The position numbers and the translations under genes were made by a program. From assembly GCA_009469665.1 (NCBI GenBank), contig SSTB01000293.1, positions 1-21,919 on the forward strand: a stretch of 21,919 bases of DNA, given 5' to 3'. This DNA comes from Azonexaceae bacterium. Its GTDB lineage: Bacteria; Pseudomonadota; Gammaproteobacteria; Burkholderiales; Rhodocyclaceae. Positions 7,377 through 17,484 of the stretch are shown here, piece after piece. Within the stretch, counting starts at the first letter, position 1, and each line of letters starts with the position of its first letter. Below the pieces are notes generated by a model. The model made no database searches and was not told where the DNA came from. It saw nothing but the letters and a program-made list of their open reading frames with translations.

Positions 7377-8267
7377 CTACAAGTGCTCGAACTGGGCCAG
7401 ATCGGCGTTGGGATCGCTGCAGGAGGAACCGAAGGAAATCTTGCCCGTGCCACGCAGCAGCATCTCTTCCCGCCGCAGCAGGGTTTCCCTTTCGCCGGCG
7501 ATGGCAACGTAGCTGCCGTTGGTGCTCTGATCGACGTAGAAATACTTGTCGCCGCGCCGCTCGATGCGGGCGTGCTGGCGGGACGACTTGCGGTCTTCGA
7601 TGATGAGGTCGCAGCTCTGGTCCCTCCCCAGGGTCAGGGCGGGATTCTTGTCGTCCAGCAGGTAGGCACGTCCCCGGTAGCGCACGCAAAGCTTGGTGTT
7701 CAGCACGTTGGACAGGCTGAGGGAACTGGCCTTCATGGTCAGTTCCTCGGTTTCGTGCCACAGCACCTCGTAGACGTGGACCCCTTCGGCCTTGCCCTTC
7801 ACCGAGAGTTGCTCCAGGTCGCGGGTCGATTCCCGCAGCAGGGGGGGCAGTTCGTCGATGGTCTGGACGCTGGTGAGAATCTGCTCGGCCTTGGCCAGAC
7901 CGACGATGCGGGCCGCCGTATTGACGGTGTCGCCGAAGATGTCGTTGTTGTCCTCGATGGCGGCACCGAAGTGGAAACCGACCCGGATGGTGAGTTTGAC
8001 GCCGGACACCGGGGGCAGGTCACTGACCCGTTGTTGCATCTCCACCGCTGCCTGGAAGGCGGCCTCGGCGGTGGCGAAGGTGGCCATGACCTCGTCGCCT
8101 ATGGTCTTGACCAGACGGCCCTGGAAGCCGTCGATGGCGCGTTCCATGCGCTTGATGCAGCGGTCCACAGCCCGCAGGGCTTCGCTGTCCCCCAGCCGCT
8201 CATACAGCTTGGTGCTGCCGGAAACATCGGCAAAAAGCACTGCAAGCCTGCGTTCTACGCCCCCCAT
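7377..8267 (-). CDS. Class III adenylate cyclase with C-terminal FHA domain
   Basis: This 296-residue cytoplasmic protein has no membrane segment. The cyclase domain (about 5-170) has both metal aspartates, D14 in LFADVSGST and D58 in KTIGDEVM. The base-selecting pair is K54 and D113, and the transition-state pair is N116 and R120 in DTVNTAAR. Lys plus Asp at the selecting positions predicts ATP use, that is, cAMP synthesis. The FHA domain (about 190-270) keeps the phospho-Thr binding residues: G214-R215, S229, H232 (SSRQH) and N250-G251. It should therefore bind phosphorylated threonine peptides. It converges on the Ser/Thr kinase gene across a shared terminator, which suggests that the kinase is the source of its ligand. 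ttcA lies upstream after a 66-base gap containing a possible promoter. Confidence 0.93.
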   Translation of the reverse strand: MGGVERRLAVLFADVSGSTKLYERLGDSEALRAVDRCIKRMERAIDGFQGRLVKTIGDEVMATFATAEAAFQAAVEMQQRVSDLPPVSGVKLTIRVGFHFGAAIEDNNDIFGDTVNTAARIVGLAKAEQILTSVQTIDELPPLLRESTRDLEQLSVKGKAEGVHVYEVLWHETEELTMKASSLSLSNVLNTKLCVRYRGRAYLLDDKNPALTLGRDQSCDLIIEDRKSSRQHARIERRGDKYFYVDQSTNGSYVAIAGERETLLRREEMLLRGTGKISFGSSCSDPNADLAQFEHL

Positions 8268-8306
8268 GATCGCCCCTGTTCCACCACGCTGATTAATCTG
8301 GGACCA

Positions 8307-8337
8307 ATGATACCAAAATCGGCAGTTCCACTGTCAT
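8307..8337 (-). promoter_or_regulatory. Possible sigma-70 promoter of the cyclase-FHA gene
   Basis: On the minus strand an extended -10 (TGGTATCAT, core at 8307-8312) is preceded by ATGACA at 8332-8337. The spacer of 19 is long. The AT-richer gap between ttcA and the cyclase makes a separate transcript plausible. Confidence 0.4.
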
Positions 8338-9197
8338 AGCGACGCCATCAGGGGGATGGTGCCGCTCATGGGCTGTTCCTCCCGATCGAAGACGATGTCG
8401 CCCTCCGCGACCGCATCCCCCACCGCCAGGCCGACGAAATCGAACAGATCGGTGTCCGCCAGGTGGGAAGGCACCACGTTCTGCATGGCTGTGAACACGG
8501 ACTCGGTGCGGCCCGGGTAACGGCGGTCCCAGTCCTGCATCATCTCGCGCACCTTCTGGCGCTGCAGATTGTCCTGGGATCCGCACAGATTGCAGGGGAT
8601 GATGGGGAAATCCATGCCGCGCGCAAATTTGGCGATGTCGGCCTCGGAACAGTAGGCCAGGGGCCGGATCACCACATGGGCCCCGTCGTCGGTCACCAGT
8701 TTGGGCGGCATGGCCTTGAGTTTGCCGCCGAAGAGCATGTTAAGGAAGAGGGTATGGACCATGTCGTCCCGATGGTGGCCCAGGGCGATCTTGTTGGCGC
8801 CCAGTTCCTTGGCGGTGCGGTAGATGATGCCCCGCCGCAGGCGGGAGCAGAGGGAGCAGGTGGTCTTGCCTTCTGGAATCTTCTCCCTGACCACGGAGTA
8901 GGTGTCGGCCTCGACGATGCGGTACTCGACGCCGATGGACTCGAAGTAGCGCGGCAGCACCTCGGCAGGAAAACCGGGCTGTTTCTGGTCCAGGTTCATG
9001 GCGACGAGTCGGAACCTGATCGGCGCCCGCTTCTGCAGGGCCATGAGCACATGGAGCAGGGTGTAGGAATCCTTGCCGCCGGAGACACAGACCAGGACGG
9101 TGTCACCGTCGGCGATCATGGCGTAGTCCCCGATGGCCTTGCCGGTGCGGCTTTCGAGGAATCGGCCCAGTTTCTGGAGGGTATGCGAAGCGTTCAT
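8334..9197 (-). CDS. ttcA: tRNA 2-thiocytidine synthetase TtcA
   Basis: TtcA puts sulphur on cytidine-32 of certain tRNAs, using ATP to adenylate the base and an iron-sulphur cluster. The 287-residue protein has the PP-loop SGGKDS at 39-44. The two cysteine pairs are CSLC (C114, C117) and CNLC (C202, C205), supplying the cluster ligands. The family segment [17 protein letters not shown] is present. Length and motifs match the family and nothing is missing. Its ATG overlaps the stop of the upstream pteridine reductase as ATGA (9194-9197), so the two are translationally coupled. Confidence 0.97.
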   Translation of the reverse strand: MNASHTLQKLGRFLESRTGKAIGDYAMIADGDTVLVCVSGGKDSYTLLHVLMALQKRAPIRFRLVAMNLDQKQPGFPAEVLPRYFESIGVEYRIVEADTYSVVREKIPEGKTTCSLCSRLRRGIIYRTAKELGANKIALGHHRDDMVHTLFLNMLFGGKLKAMPPKLVTDDGAHVVIRPLAYCSEADIAKFARGMDFPIIPCNLCGSQDNLQRQKVREMMQDWDRRYPGRTESVFTAMQNVVPSHLADTDLFDFVGLAVGDAVAEGDIVFDREEQPMSGTIPLMASL

Positions 9198-9943
9198 GCT
9201 GAAAGATGGGCGGTACGGCCGCCGTCGACGTCGAGAATCTGGCCGGTGACGTAGGGCGCTTCGGCCAGGAGAAAGTGCACCGCCGCGGCGATGTCGCCCG
9301 GCCCCCCGGCCCGCTTGAGCAGCGTGTGGCCGACGATGGCAGCCTGCTCCGGTCCCGGGAACTGCCCGTCCTCGGGCCAGAGGATGGCGCCCGGCGCCAC
9401 GGCGTTGACCCGCACCGGCGCCAGTTCGATGGCCAGGGACCGGGTCAGCGCGACAAGTGCTCCCTTGGCGGCGCAGTAAAGGGGGTACCCGGCCAGGGGA
9501 CGTTCGGCGTGGATATCCGTGATATTGACGATGGCGCCGCAGACCGCTGCCAAATGGGGCGCGGCAGCCTGGGAGAGAAAGAGGGGGGCCTTGAAGTTGC
9601 TCCCCACCAGGTCATCCCAGGCGGCTTCGTCGATGCGGCCCATGGGCGTGGGGAAAAAGCTGGAGGCGTTGTTCACCAGTGCGTCCAGGCGCCCGAAGCG
9701 GGACACCACGGCGGCGACGAGCCCGGGTAACAGGGCGGCCTCCCGCAGGTCGGCCTGGAAAGCGGCGGCGGAGTCGGCCCGCTGGGCATTCAATTCGGCC
9801 ACCAGGGCCTCGGCCTCCCTCGCCGCGGAGCGGTAATGCACTGCCACCTGCGCCCCCGCCCCGTGCAGGCGGCGGGCGATGACAGCCCCCACGCGCCGCG
9901 CGGCGCCGGTGATGAGCATGACTTGTCCGCAAAGATTTTCCAT
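9194..9943 (-). CDS. Short-chain dehydrogenase, pteridine reductase type
   Basis: This is a 249-residue NAD(P)-dependent reductase with a Rossmann fold. The cofactor motif is TGAARRVG (12-19), of the TGxxxRxG type found in pteridine reductases, and NNASSFFPT follows at 91-99. The catalytic set is D143, Y156 and K160, so Asp replaces the usual SDR serine. This is the arrangement of PTR1-type pteridine reductases. It therefore probably reduces dihydrofolate, dihydrobiopterin or a monapterin, like FolM. The start at 9943 places [12 protein letters not shown] at the N-terminus; the frame is open further upstream, but that part looks non-coding. It is coupled to ttcA by a 4-base overlap and lies 61 bases after the histidine kinase. 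Confidence 0.9.
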   Translation of the reverse strand: MENLCGQVMLITGAARRVGAVIARRLHGAGAQVAVHYRSAAREAEALVAELNAQRADSAAAFQADLREAALLPGLVAAVVSRFGRLDALVNNASSFFPTPMGRIDEAAWDDLVGSNFKAPLFLSQAAAPHLAAVCGAIVNITDIHAERPLAGYPLYCAAKGALVALTRSLAIELAPVRVNAVAPGAILWPEDGQFPGPEQAAIVGHTLLKRAGGPGDIAAAVHFLLAEAPYVTGQILDVDGGRTAHLSA

Positions 9944-10004
9944 GGGACCGCAGTGTACCGCCAAGGGCTCCCGGCGGGGCGTGCTCCAGGAAACTCCCCC
10001 TTTC

Positions 10005-12743
<2,739 letters not shown>

Positions 12744-12838
12744 CAGCGCTAGCGACTCACGGCGTCCGCTCGCCCAGCGCAGCATTCGGGTCGCTGGGCT
12801 CCTGAGTTCCACATCGAAGAAGCGCAGTCAGTGCACAC

Positions 12839-13981
12839 TCAGCGTTCACCCAGGTAGGTGATGGTCATGGTCTGGTTGTGCAGCTTGCACGAGGAACCCG
12901 GGGTGAAGGGACTGATCTCGCCGTAGGAATAGAAGCCCGACAGCACGGCCTGGTGGCCGAAGACCGCGCTGACCGCCTCGACTTCCTCGTCCACCCGGCT
13001 GCCCATGACCAGCTTGCGTCCCACGCAACTCACCAGGATCGCCAGCCCGGCACCGTTGGCAGCGAGCATGTCATGGGCCGCCTCGGCCGCCGCCTCGGCG
13101 CCGCCCACCAGCTTGTCGGTGGTGGCGTGCATCAGTTTCAGATAACCCTCGGGGTCGATTTCGCCGGCCAGGGTCAGGCTCCCGGACGCCTCGTCTATCC
13201 CGAGTATGGTGCGGATGAGGCCCACCGCGTCGTGATTGGCGCCCAGCATGGCAAAGGGGAAAAGAAGTCCGGAGGCCGGCAGATCCCGCGCATGGGCGCC
13301 CAGGTAGCGCCGGTAAACCGCCAGGGCAGGTTCTCCGTCCAGCTCGTAGAGCACATTGCCTACCGCCCGCGTCACTTTGCGCGGCGGGCCGAAGGCTTCC
13401 CAGCCGCCGAAGGAGCCATGGGCGAAACGCAGTCCTTCGCCACACAGACCGATGGCGACCACCGCCCGCGGCCCGACCCCTCCTTCGCCCAGGGTGAAGG
13501 TCTGGCGGAAGGCGCCGCCGTCCCCGGCCAAGCCCCCGGTGATGGGAAGCCCGCCGCCAAGAAGGCTGCTCATGCCATCCACCAGGGCACTGCCATTGAC
13601 CTGGACTCCGGGGCCGAAAACGAGCACCGCCTTCAGCTCCGGATCCAGCAACTGGCGGGCCAGGCGCTCCCCGGCGGCAAAGGAGTCCTCCATACCGCGC
13701 ATTTCGGTCCGCCCCCGCGTCAGGCGAGTCGTCTCCAGCCGCAGGCCGGTAAAGCTGCAAGTCCCGTCGTCCACCGCTCTTGCGGTGATTTCACCGGCCG
13801 TCGAGCAACCTAGGCTGGCCGCCTCCGGAAAGGCAGCTGCGAGTTTGGTCCCCAGGTCGGTCTGGTCGAAATATTCGGCCGCGCCGAAGACGAGAATCAA
13901 ATTGGGCTGAACCGCCTGCAAGCCGGCGATGGCAGCGGCCACCCCCGCGGGCGTACGCGCAACGGTCTGTACGATGTGCAT
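12839..13981 (-). CDS. FIST-domain sensory protein (NosP-like)
   Basis: The 380-residue cytoplasmic protein has FIST_N and FIST_C domains. Supporting motifs are LILVFGAAEYFDQ and SLGCSTAGEI in the N-terminal part, TGGLAGDGG in the middle, and the C-terminal hallmark GFYSYGEISPF followed by LHNQTMTITYLGE. FIST proteins bind small ligands. The NosP branch binds haem and senses nitric oxide and is commonly next to a histidine kinase that it inhibits. I cannot assign the haem ligand from sequence alone, so the NO role is an inference from gene order. The start at 13981 is fixed by GGAGGGAG about 6 bases upstream, although the frame is open to 14050. It is divergent from the methyltransferase gene and probably heads an operon with the kinase. 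Confidence 0.88.
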   Translation of the reverse strand: MHIVQTVARTPAGVAAAIAGLQAVQPNLILVFGAAEYFDQTDLGTKLAAAFPEAASLGCSTAGEITARAVDDGTCSFTGLRLETTRLTRGRTEMRGMEDSFAAGERLARQLLDPELKAVLVFGPGVQVNGSALVDGMSSLLGGGLPITGGLAGDGGAFRQTFTLGEGGVGPRAVVAIGLCGEGLRFAHGSFGGWEAFGPPRKVTRAVGNVLYELDGEPALAVYRRYLGAHARDLPASGLLFPFAMLGANHDAVGLIRTILGIDEASGSLTLAGEIDPEGYLKLMHATTDKLVGGAEAAAEAAHDMLAANGAGLAILVSCVGRKLVMGSRVDEEVEAVSAVFGHQAVLSGFYSYGEISPFTPGSSCKLHNQTMTITYLGER

Positions 13982-14034
13982 GGAAACTCCCTCCAGCGGA
14001 GGGCCCCGGGAACCCGGCCCCCAACTCCGGTGGA

Positions 14035-14043
14035 AAAATAGCA
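14035..14043 (-). promoter_or_regulatory. Possible extended -10 for the FIST-kinase operon
   Basis: Read on the minus strand, TGCTATTTT matches an extended -10 element about 55 bases before the FIST ATG. No good -35 is visible, so support is modest. Confidence 0.35.
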
Positions 14044-14085
14044 CAAGCACGGCCAGCCGGGTCGCCCGCAGAACGGGACGGGGGG

Positions 14086-14091
14086 TAGAAT
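14086..14091 (+). promoter_or_regulatory. Possible -10 element of the methyltransferase gene
   Basis: TAGAAT lies 21 bases before ATG 14113, in the divergent gap with the FIST gene. The -35 region is GC-rich and unconvincing. If the element is used, the leader would be very short. Confidence 0.4.
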
Positions 14092-14112
14092 CCAGCGTTT
14101 TCGCCTGCCCCC

Positions 14113-15267
14113 ATGTCCCTCCCCCCTCCTTCCGAAGACGCCCTGGCCCACAGCCGGCGCCTGCGCGACACCCTGTGGGAACGCATCGCCGCGGCCGGCG
14201 GCTGGATTTCCTTCGCCGAATTCATGGGGACCGCCCTCTACGCGCCGGGTCTGGGCTACTACGCCGCCGGGGCGCGCAAGTTCGGCGCCGCAGGGGATTT
14301 CGTCACCGCGCCGGAGATGACGCGTCTCTTCGGCCGTGCCCTGGCCGCCCAGGCGGCGCAGGTGATGGCTGCCAGCGCTCCCGCCATCCTGGAAGTCGGC
14401 GCCGGTTCCGGCCGCCTGGCGGCGGATATCCTTCTCACCCTCGCCGAACAGGACGCCCTGCCCGAGCGCTACGCCATCCTCGACCTGTCGGCCGACCTGC
14501 GGGAGCGGCAGCGCCAGACCCTGGCTGCCACCTGCCCCGCACTGCTGCCGCGGGTCGAATGGCTGGATCGCCTCCCCGAACGCTTTTCCGGCCTCGTCCT
14601 GGGCAATGAGCTGCTCGATGCCATGCCAGTTCATCTGCTCGTCTGGCAGGGCGGAGAGGCTCGGGAAAGGGGGGTCGTGCGGGAGGGTGAAGGCTTCGCC
14701 TGGGAAAGTCGCCCTCTGCCTGCCATCCTGACCGATGCCGCGCGCGCGCTGGAGTCGGACTTCGCCCCCGGGGACGGCTATCTGGCCGAAGTCGGCCTTG
14801 CCGCGCAGGCCTGGGCCGCGGTGTGGGGCGGCATTCTGGAAAGCGGCACCGTCCTGCTCCTGGATTACGGTTTTCCTCGCCGCGAGTTCTACCACCCTCA
14901 GCGGGGCGGGGGCACCCTCATGTGTCACTATCGCCACCATGCCCACGGCGACCCCCTCTGGCTGCCCGGCTTGCAGGACATCACCGCCCACGTCGAATTC
15001 ACTGCCGTGGCAGCGGCCGCCCATGGCGCCGGGCTGGAACTGCAGGGCTACGCCAGCCAGGGGCAGTTCCTTCTCAATTGCGGCATCCTGGACCAGCTCG
15101 CTCGCCTCCCGGCCGATTCGGCCGACTACATCCGTGGAGCCGGGGCAGTCAACAAACTCATCCTGCCCCACGAAATGGGCGAGCTCTTCAAGGTCATCGC
15201 TTTCGGCCGGGGCGAGGCCCCGGGGCTTCTGGGTTTTCGCCGCGGCGACCAGAGCCACCGCCTGTAG
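14113..15267 (+). CDS. midA: SAM-dependent methyltransferase, MidA/NDUFAF7 family
   Basis: The product is a 384-residue class I methyltransferase of the COG1565 type. The N-terminal part has the family segment FMGTALYAPGLGYY, then FGAAGDFVTAPEMTRLFG. The SAM-binding motif I is EVGAGSG (G96-G100). Further family blocks are GNELLDAMPVHLL, LLDYGFPRREFYHPQR and GTLMCHYRHHAH. In mitochondria NDUFAF7 dimethylates an arginine of complex I subunit NDUFS2; the bacterial role is not firmly known. It stands alone on the plus strand, divergent from the FIST gene and convergent with the unknown gene at 15328. The full length is present. It is interesting that an NDUFA9-like gene lies in the same window. 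Confidence 0.92.
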   Translation: MSLPPPSEDALAHSRRLRDTLWERIAAAGGWISFAEFMGTALYAPGLGYYAAGARKFGAAGDFVTAPEMTRLFGRALAAQAAQVMAASAPAILEVGAGSGRLAADILLTLAEQDALPERYAILDLSADLRERQRQTLAATCPALLPRVEWLDRLPERFSGLVLGNELLDAMPVHLLVWQGGEARERGVVREGEGFAWESRPLPAILTDAARALESDFAPGDGYLAEVGLAAQAWAAVWGGILESGTVLLLDYGFPRREFYHPQRGGGTLMCHYRHHAHGDPLWLPGLQDITAHVEFTAVAAAAHGAGLELQGYASQGQFLLNCGILDQLARLPADSADYIRGAGAVNKLILPHEMGELFKVIAFGRGEAPGLLGFRRGDQSHRL

Positions 15268-15268
15268 G

Positions 15269-15314
15269 GCAAGGGGCGCCGCAGCGCTCCCGTTCCACCC
15301 TGCGCCCCGCTTGC
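15269..15314. terminator. Possible weak terminator hairpin between convergent genes
   Basis: GCAAG-GGGCG (15269-15278, within GCAAGGGGCG) can pair with CGCCCCGCTTGC (15303-15314) if two bases bulge. The loop is about 24 bases and there is no T-run. It lies between the methyltransferase stop and the minus-strand gene stop, where a terminator is expected, but support is weak. Confidence 0.25.
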
Positions 15315-15327
15315 AGGAGGACGGTCA

Positions 15328-16296
15328 TCAGCGCCGACAGAGCAGCGGAAAGCGGCTGGGCTGGCCGAGCACCAGGTGGCCGAATTCGTCCATGAGCTCC
15401 TGGTCGATGCAGGCCGGATCGACGCGATAGGTGTAATTCCCCAGGCGCTCCAGATTACGGCATTCCAGGCGGATGGTCGCGGCGTCGTAATCGGCCCGCC
15501 AACGGGCGCTGACGCCGAATTCGGAGTCGATTTCGAAATCGGCAAAGAGGAGCTGGCGACGCTGGTTGTGGCGTTCGTTCATGCGGAAGCGCAGGCCGAA
15601 GTCGAAAATCTGCTTGCGGAAGCGGTCGGCTGCCGCCGCGTCGAACTGCACGGACAAACGCCGGGGCGACGCCACCTGGAAGGAAAAGCTGACCATTTCG
15701 ATGAGGGCGCCGGAGCTCTGGGACTGGGTGCGGTAGTCGGCGAACCCCTCTTGCCAGACCAGATCCTTCATGACCACCCGGGGGGAGATCTCGTAGGATC
15801 GTTCCAGGGTGGGCCGCAGGATGTTGAGTTGCTGCACCAGTTCGTGCAGGTACAGGAAGACCTGGCGGAGGCGCTTGTCCAGCAGTTCGTTGGCCTGATT
15901 GCGCTCGATCGCCTCCTGGCTTTGCTGCTGCTGGCGTTCGCGGGCCTGCTCGCGCAACTCCTGCAAAAAACCACTGCGGGCCACGACCCCGGAATCCCCC
16001 CGCGCCTGGTGCGACGATCCCCGGGGCCTGGGAACCGACTGCGGCCGCTCGGCCTCTTCCGGCGCCAGCTCGGGGAACACCACGCCGGTCTCGATGAGTC
16101 CCGCCGGCTTGACGGGGCGTTCCTCGCTGCGCAGCTTGCGCTCGGCCAGATCGAGGTCGAAGGAGTCGATGTCGCGCAGCAAGTCCTCGGCCATGGCCTC
16201 CCATTCGGCCTGATCCCGGGTGTGACCATCGCGCTTCAATCGGATCGCCTCGCCGATGGCGGCTTCGAGGCTGGACTTGTCTTGCGGGCCTGCCAT
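15328..16296 (-). CDS. Unrecognised cytoplasmic protein with central coiled coil
   Basis: This 322-residue protein has no signal peptide or membrane helix, and I cannot place it in a named family. It starts with a charged helical region (MAGPQDKSSLEAAIGEAIRL), then a Pro/Arg-rich, probably disordered stretch (about 65-105). A Gln/Glu/Arg-rich coiled coil follows (about 110-175, containing QQQQSQEAIERNQANELLDK). The C-terminal part is strand-rich with many aromatic and Arg residues (SFSFQVASPRRLSVQF, FRMNERHNQRRQLLF). The start at 16296 is preferred because codons upstream look like the shared intergenic region with the divergent yjfB-like gene. Codon use matches the neighbours, so it is likely real. 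A scaffold or regulatory role is only a guess. Confidence 0.8.
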   Translation of the reverse strand: MAGPQDKSSLEAAIGEAIRLKRDGHTRDQAEWEAMAEDLLRDIDSFDLDLAERKLRSEERPVKPAGLIETGVVFPELAPEEAERPQSVPRPRGSSHQARGDSGVVARSGFLQELREQARERQQQQSQEAIERNQANELLDKRLRQVFLYLHELVQQLNILRPTLERSYEISPRVVMKDLVWQEGFADYRTQSQSSGALIEMVSFSFQVASPRRLSVQFDAAAADRFRKQIFDFGLRFRMNERHNQRRQLLFADFEIDSEFGVSARWRADYDAATIRLECRNLERLGNYTYRVDPACIDQELMDEFGHLVLGQPSRFPLLCRR

Positions 16297-16360
16297 TGCT
16301 TTCCCAAGGTCGTGAACTACACTAACGGTATCCGCGTTTCCCCGGGCAATCAAGCTCACC

Positions 16361-16558
16361 ATGGACCTCTCCGGCATAGGCAGTCTGACTACCGCGCTCT
16401 CGGCCGCCCGGGACGGCGACGGCGTCGCGCTCGAAACCCTCAAGAAGACCTTGGAGATTCAGGAGCGCACCGCGCAGCAGTTGATCGAAGCCTTGCCGGA
16501 ACCCGCTGCAACGAACAATCCATCGCACCTGGGAAATTCCGTAGACGTCAAGGCCTGA
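16361..16558 (+). CDS. Small YjfB-family putative motility protein
   Basis: The 65-residue protein begins with a short segment (MDLSGIGSLTTALSAARDGD), followed by one long helix (ALETLKKTLEIQERTAQQLIEAL) and a flexible polar tail. This matches the short YjfB family annotated as putative motility proteins; function is unknown. No flagellar gene is in the window. It is divergent from the 15328-16296 gene with a 64-base gap, and its last 11 bases overlap the convergent hydrolase gene. The ribosome-binding site is weak. Confidence 0.75.
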   Translation: MDLSGIGSLTTALSAARDGDGVALETLKKTLEIQERTAQQLIEALPEPAATNNPSHLGNSVDVKA

Positions 16559-17357
16559 GCGTATCGAGCCAGGTCTTCAACGTGGCCGCCACCAGCGGCC
16601 ATTCCTTTTCGTGGGTCACAGCATGGCCCATGCCACGGAAGATATGGCAGGGCAGTTGGTAGGTATGAGCCGTGCTCTGCACCAGGAAGGCAGGCACCAG
16701 GACATCCTTTTCCGCCCCCAGGACGAGCATGGGCGGGCGCGCCATGGTGGATAGGCTGGGCAGGTTGAACATGGACATGTCCCACAGCGCCCGGTGAGAT
16801 TCCCGCTGCATCTTGCCCAGCCAGTTGAGCAGCATGTCCTCGGCCACCTCCCCGGCGAACAGGGCCTCGCGCAGGACGAGGGTGTCGGTATGGTTGCCGC
16901 CCAGGATGCGATTGAGTTCCATGAACAGGTCCGGCTTCGAAATGCACAGGTGGAACTGCGCCGCTACCAGGCCTTGGGGCGGCACCGAGCAGACCAGGGC
17001 CACCCCGACCGCTGAACGCCGCTCCAGGAACTTCTGCGCCACGAACCCCCCCATGGAATGACCGATGAGGGCGGCGTCGCCACCCAGCCAATCCACCACC
17101 GTCTCGACATCGTCGACATAGTCGGCGATGGAGTGCCAGTCGATGTTGTCGTGCCCCTCGCTGCCGCCGTGGCCGCGCAGGGAGACGGCATGGCCGGCGT
17201 AACCCGCCTCGGCCAGGGCTGGAAGCAGGGTATCGGTCCACATCCAGCCCCCGGCAAAGGCGCCGTGGATGAAGACCAGGGGCGGCGCCCCCTTGCGGGG
17301 CCGCGCTGGGCGGCAGGAATGCACTTCAAGGCCGGCAACGCGCTGGGTTTGGATCAT
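16548..17357 (-). CDS. Alpha/beta-hydrolase fold protein
   Basis: This is a 269-residue cytoplasmic hydrolase. The oxyanion segment is FIHGAFAGGWMW (29-40) and the nucleophile elbow is GHSMGG with S101. The likely acid is D218 in LGAEKDVLVP and the base is H245 in GMGHAV, so the triad is complete. The conserved SLRGHGGS at 59-66 is typical of esterase/lyase-like members. The substrate cannot be told; related proteins include carboxylesterases and C-C bond hydrolases. It lies downstream of cca with a gap of 127 bases and overlaps the 3' end of the yjfB-like gene. Confidence 0.88.
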   Translation of the reverse strand: MIQTQRVAGLEVHSCRPARPRKGAPPLVFIHGAFAGGWMWTDTLLPALAEAGYAGHAVSLRGHGGSEGHDNIDWHSIADYVDDVETVVDWLGGDAALIGHSMGGFVAQKFLERRSAVGVALVCSVPPQGLVAAQFHLCISKPDLFMELNRILGGNHTDTLVLREALFAGEVAEDMLLNWLGKMQRESHRALWDMSMFNLPSLSTMARPPMLVLGAEKDVLVPAFLVQSTAHTYQLPCHIFRGMGHAVTHEKEWPLVAATLKTWLDTLRP

Positions 17358-17484
17358 CCTGGAAACCTCATCCGACCGCTTGTCGATGTCCGGAACGCCG
17401 TGTGTTCTGGATCTCTGCGCCCTACTGAAACGCTCAATCCTCGGGTGATAGCGCTACGAGCTCGTCCAACTGGGGTTTCTAGGG

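Noticed and set aside
12744..12812. Upstream GTG start for the histidine kinase
   Set aside because: It would add 23 residues without a ribosome-binding site. The ATG at 12743 gives an N-terminus like related kinases, although the longer form cannot be excluded.
17358..17484. Gap between cca and the hydrolase as a possible small gene or RNA
   Set aside because: No start with a ribosome-binding site, no convincing hairpin and no tRNA-like pattern were found.
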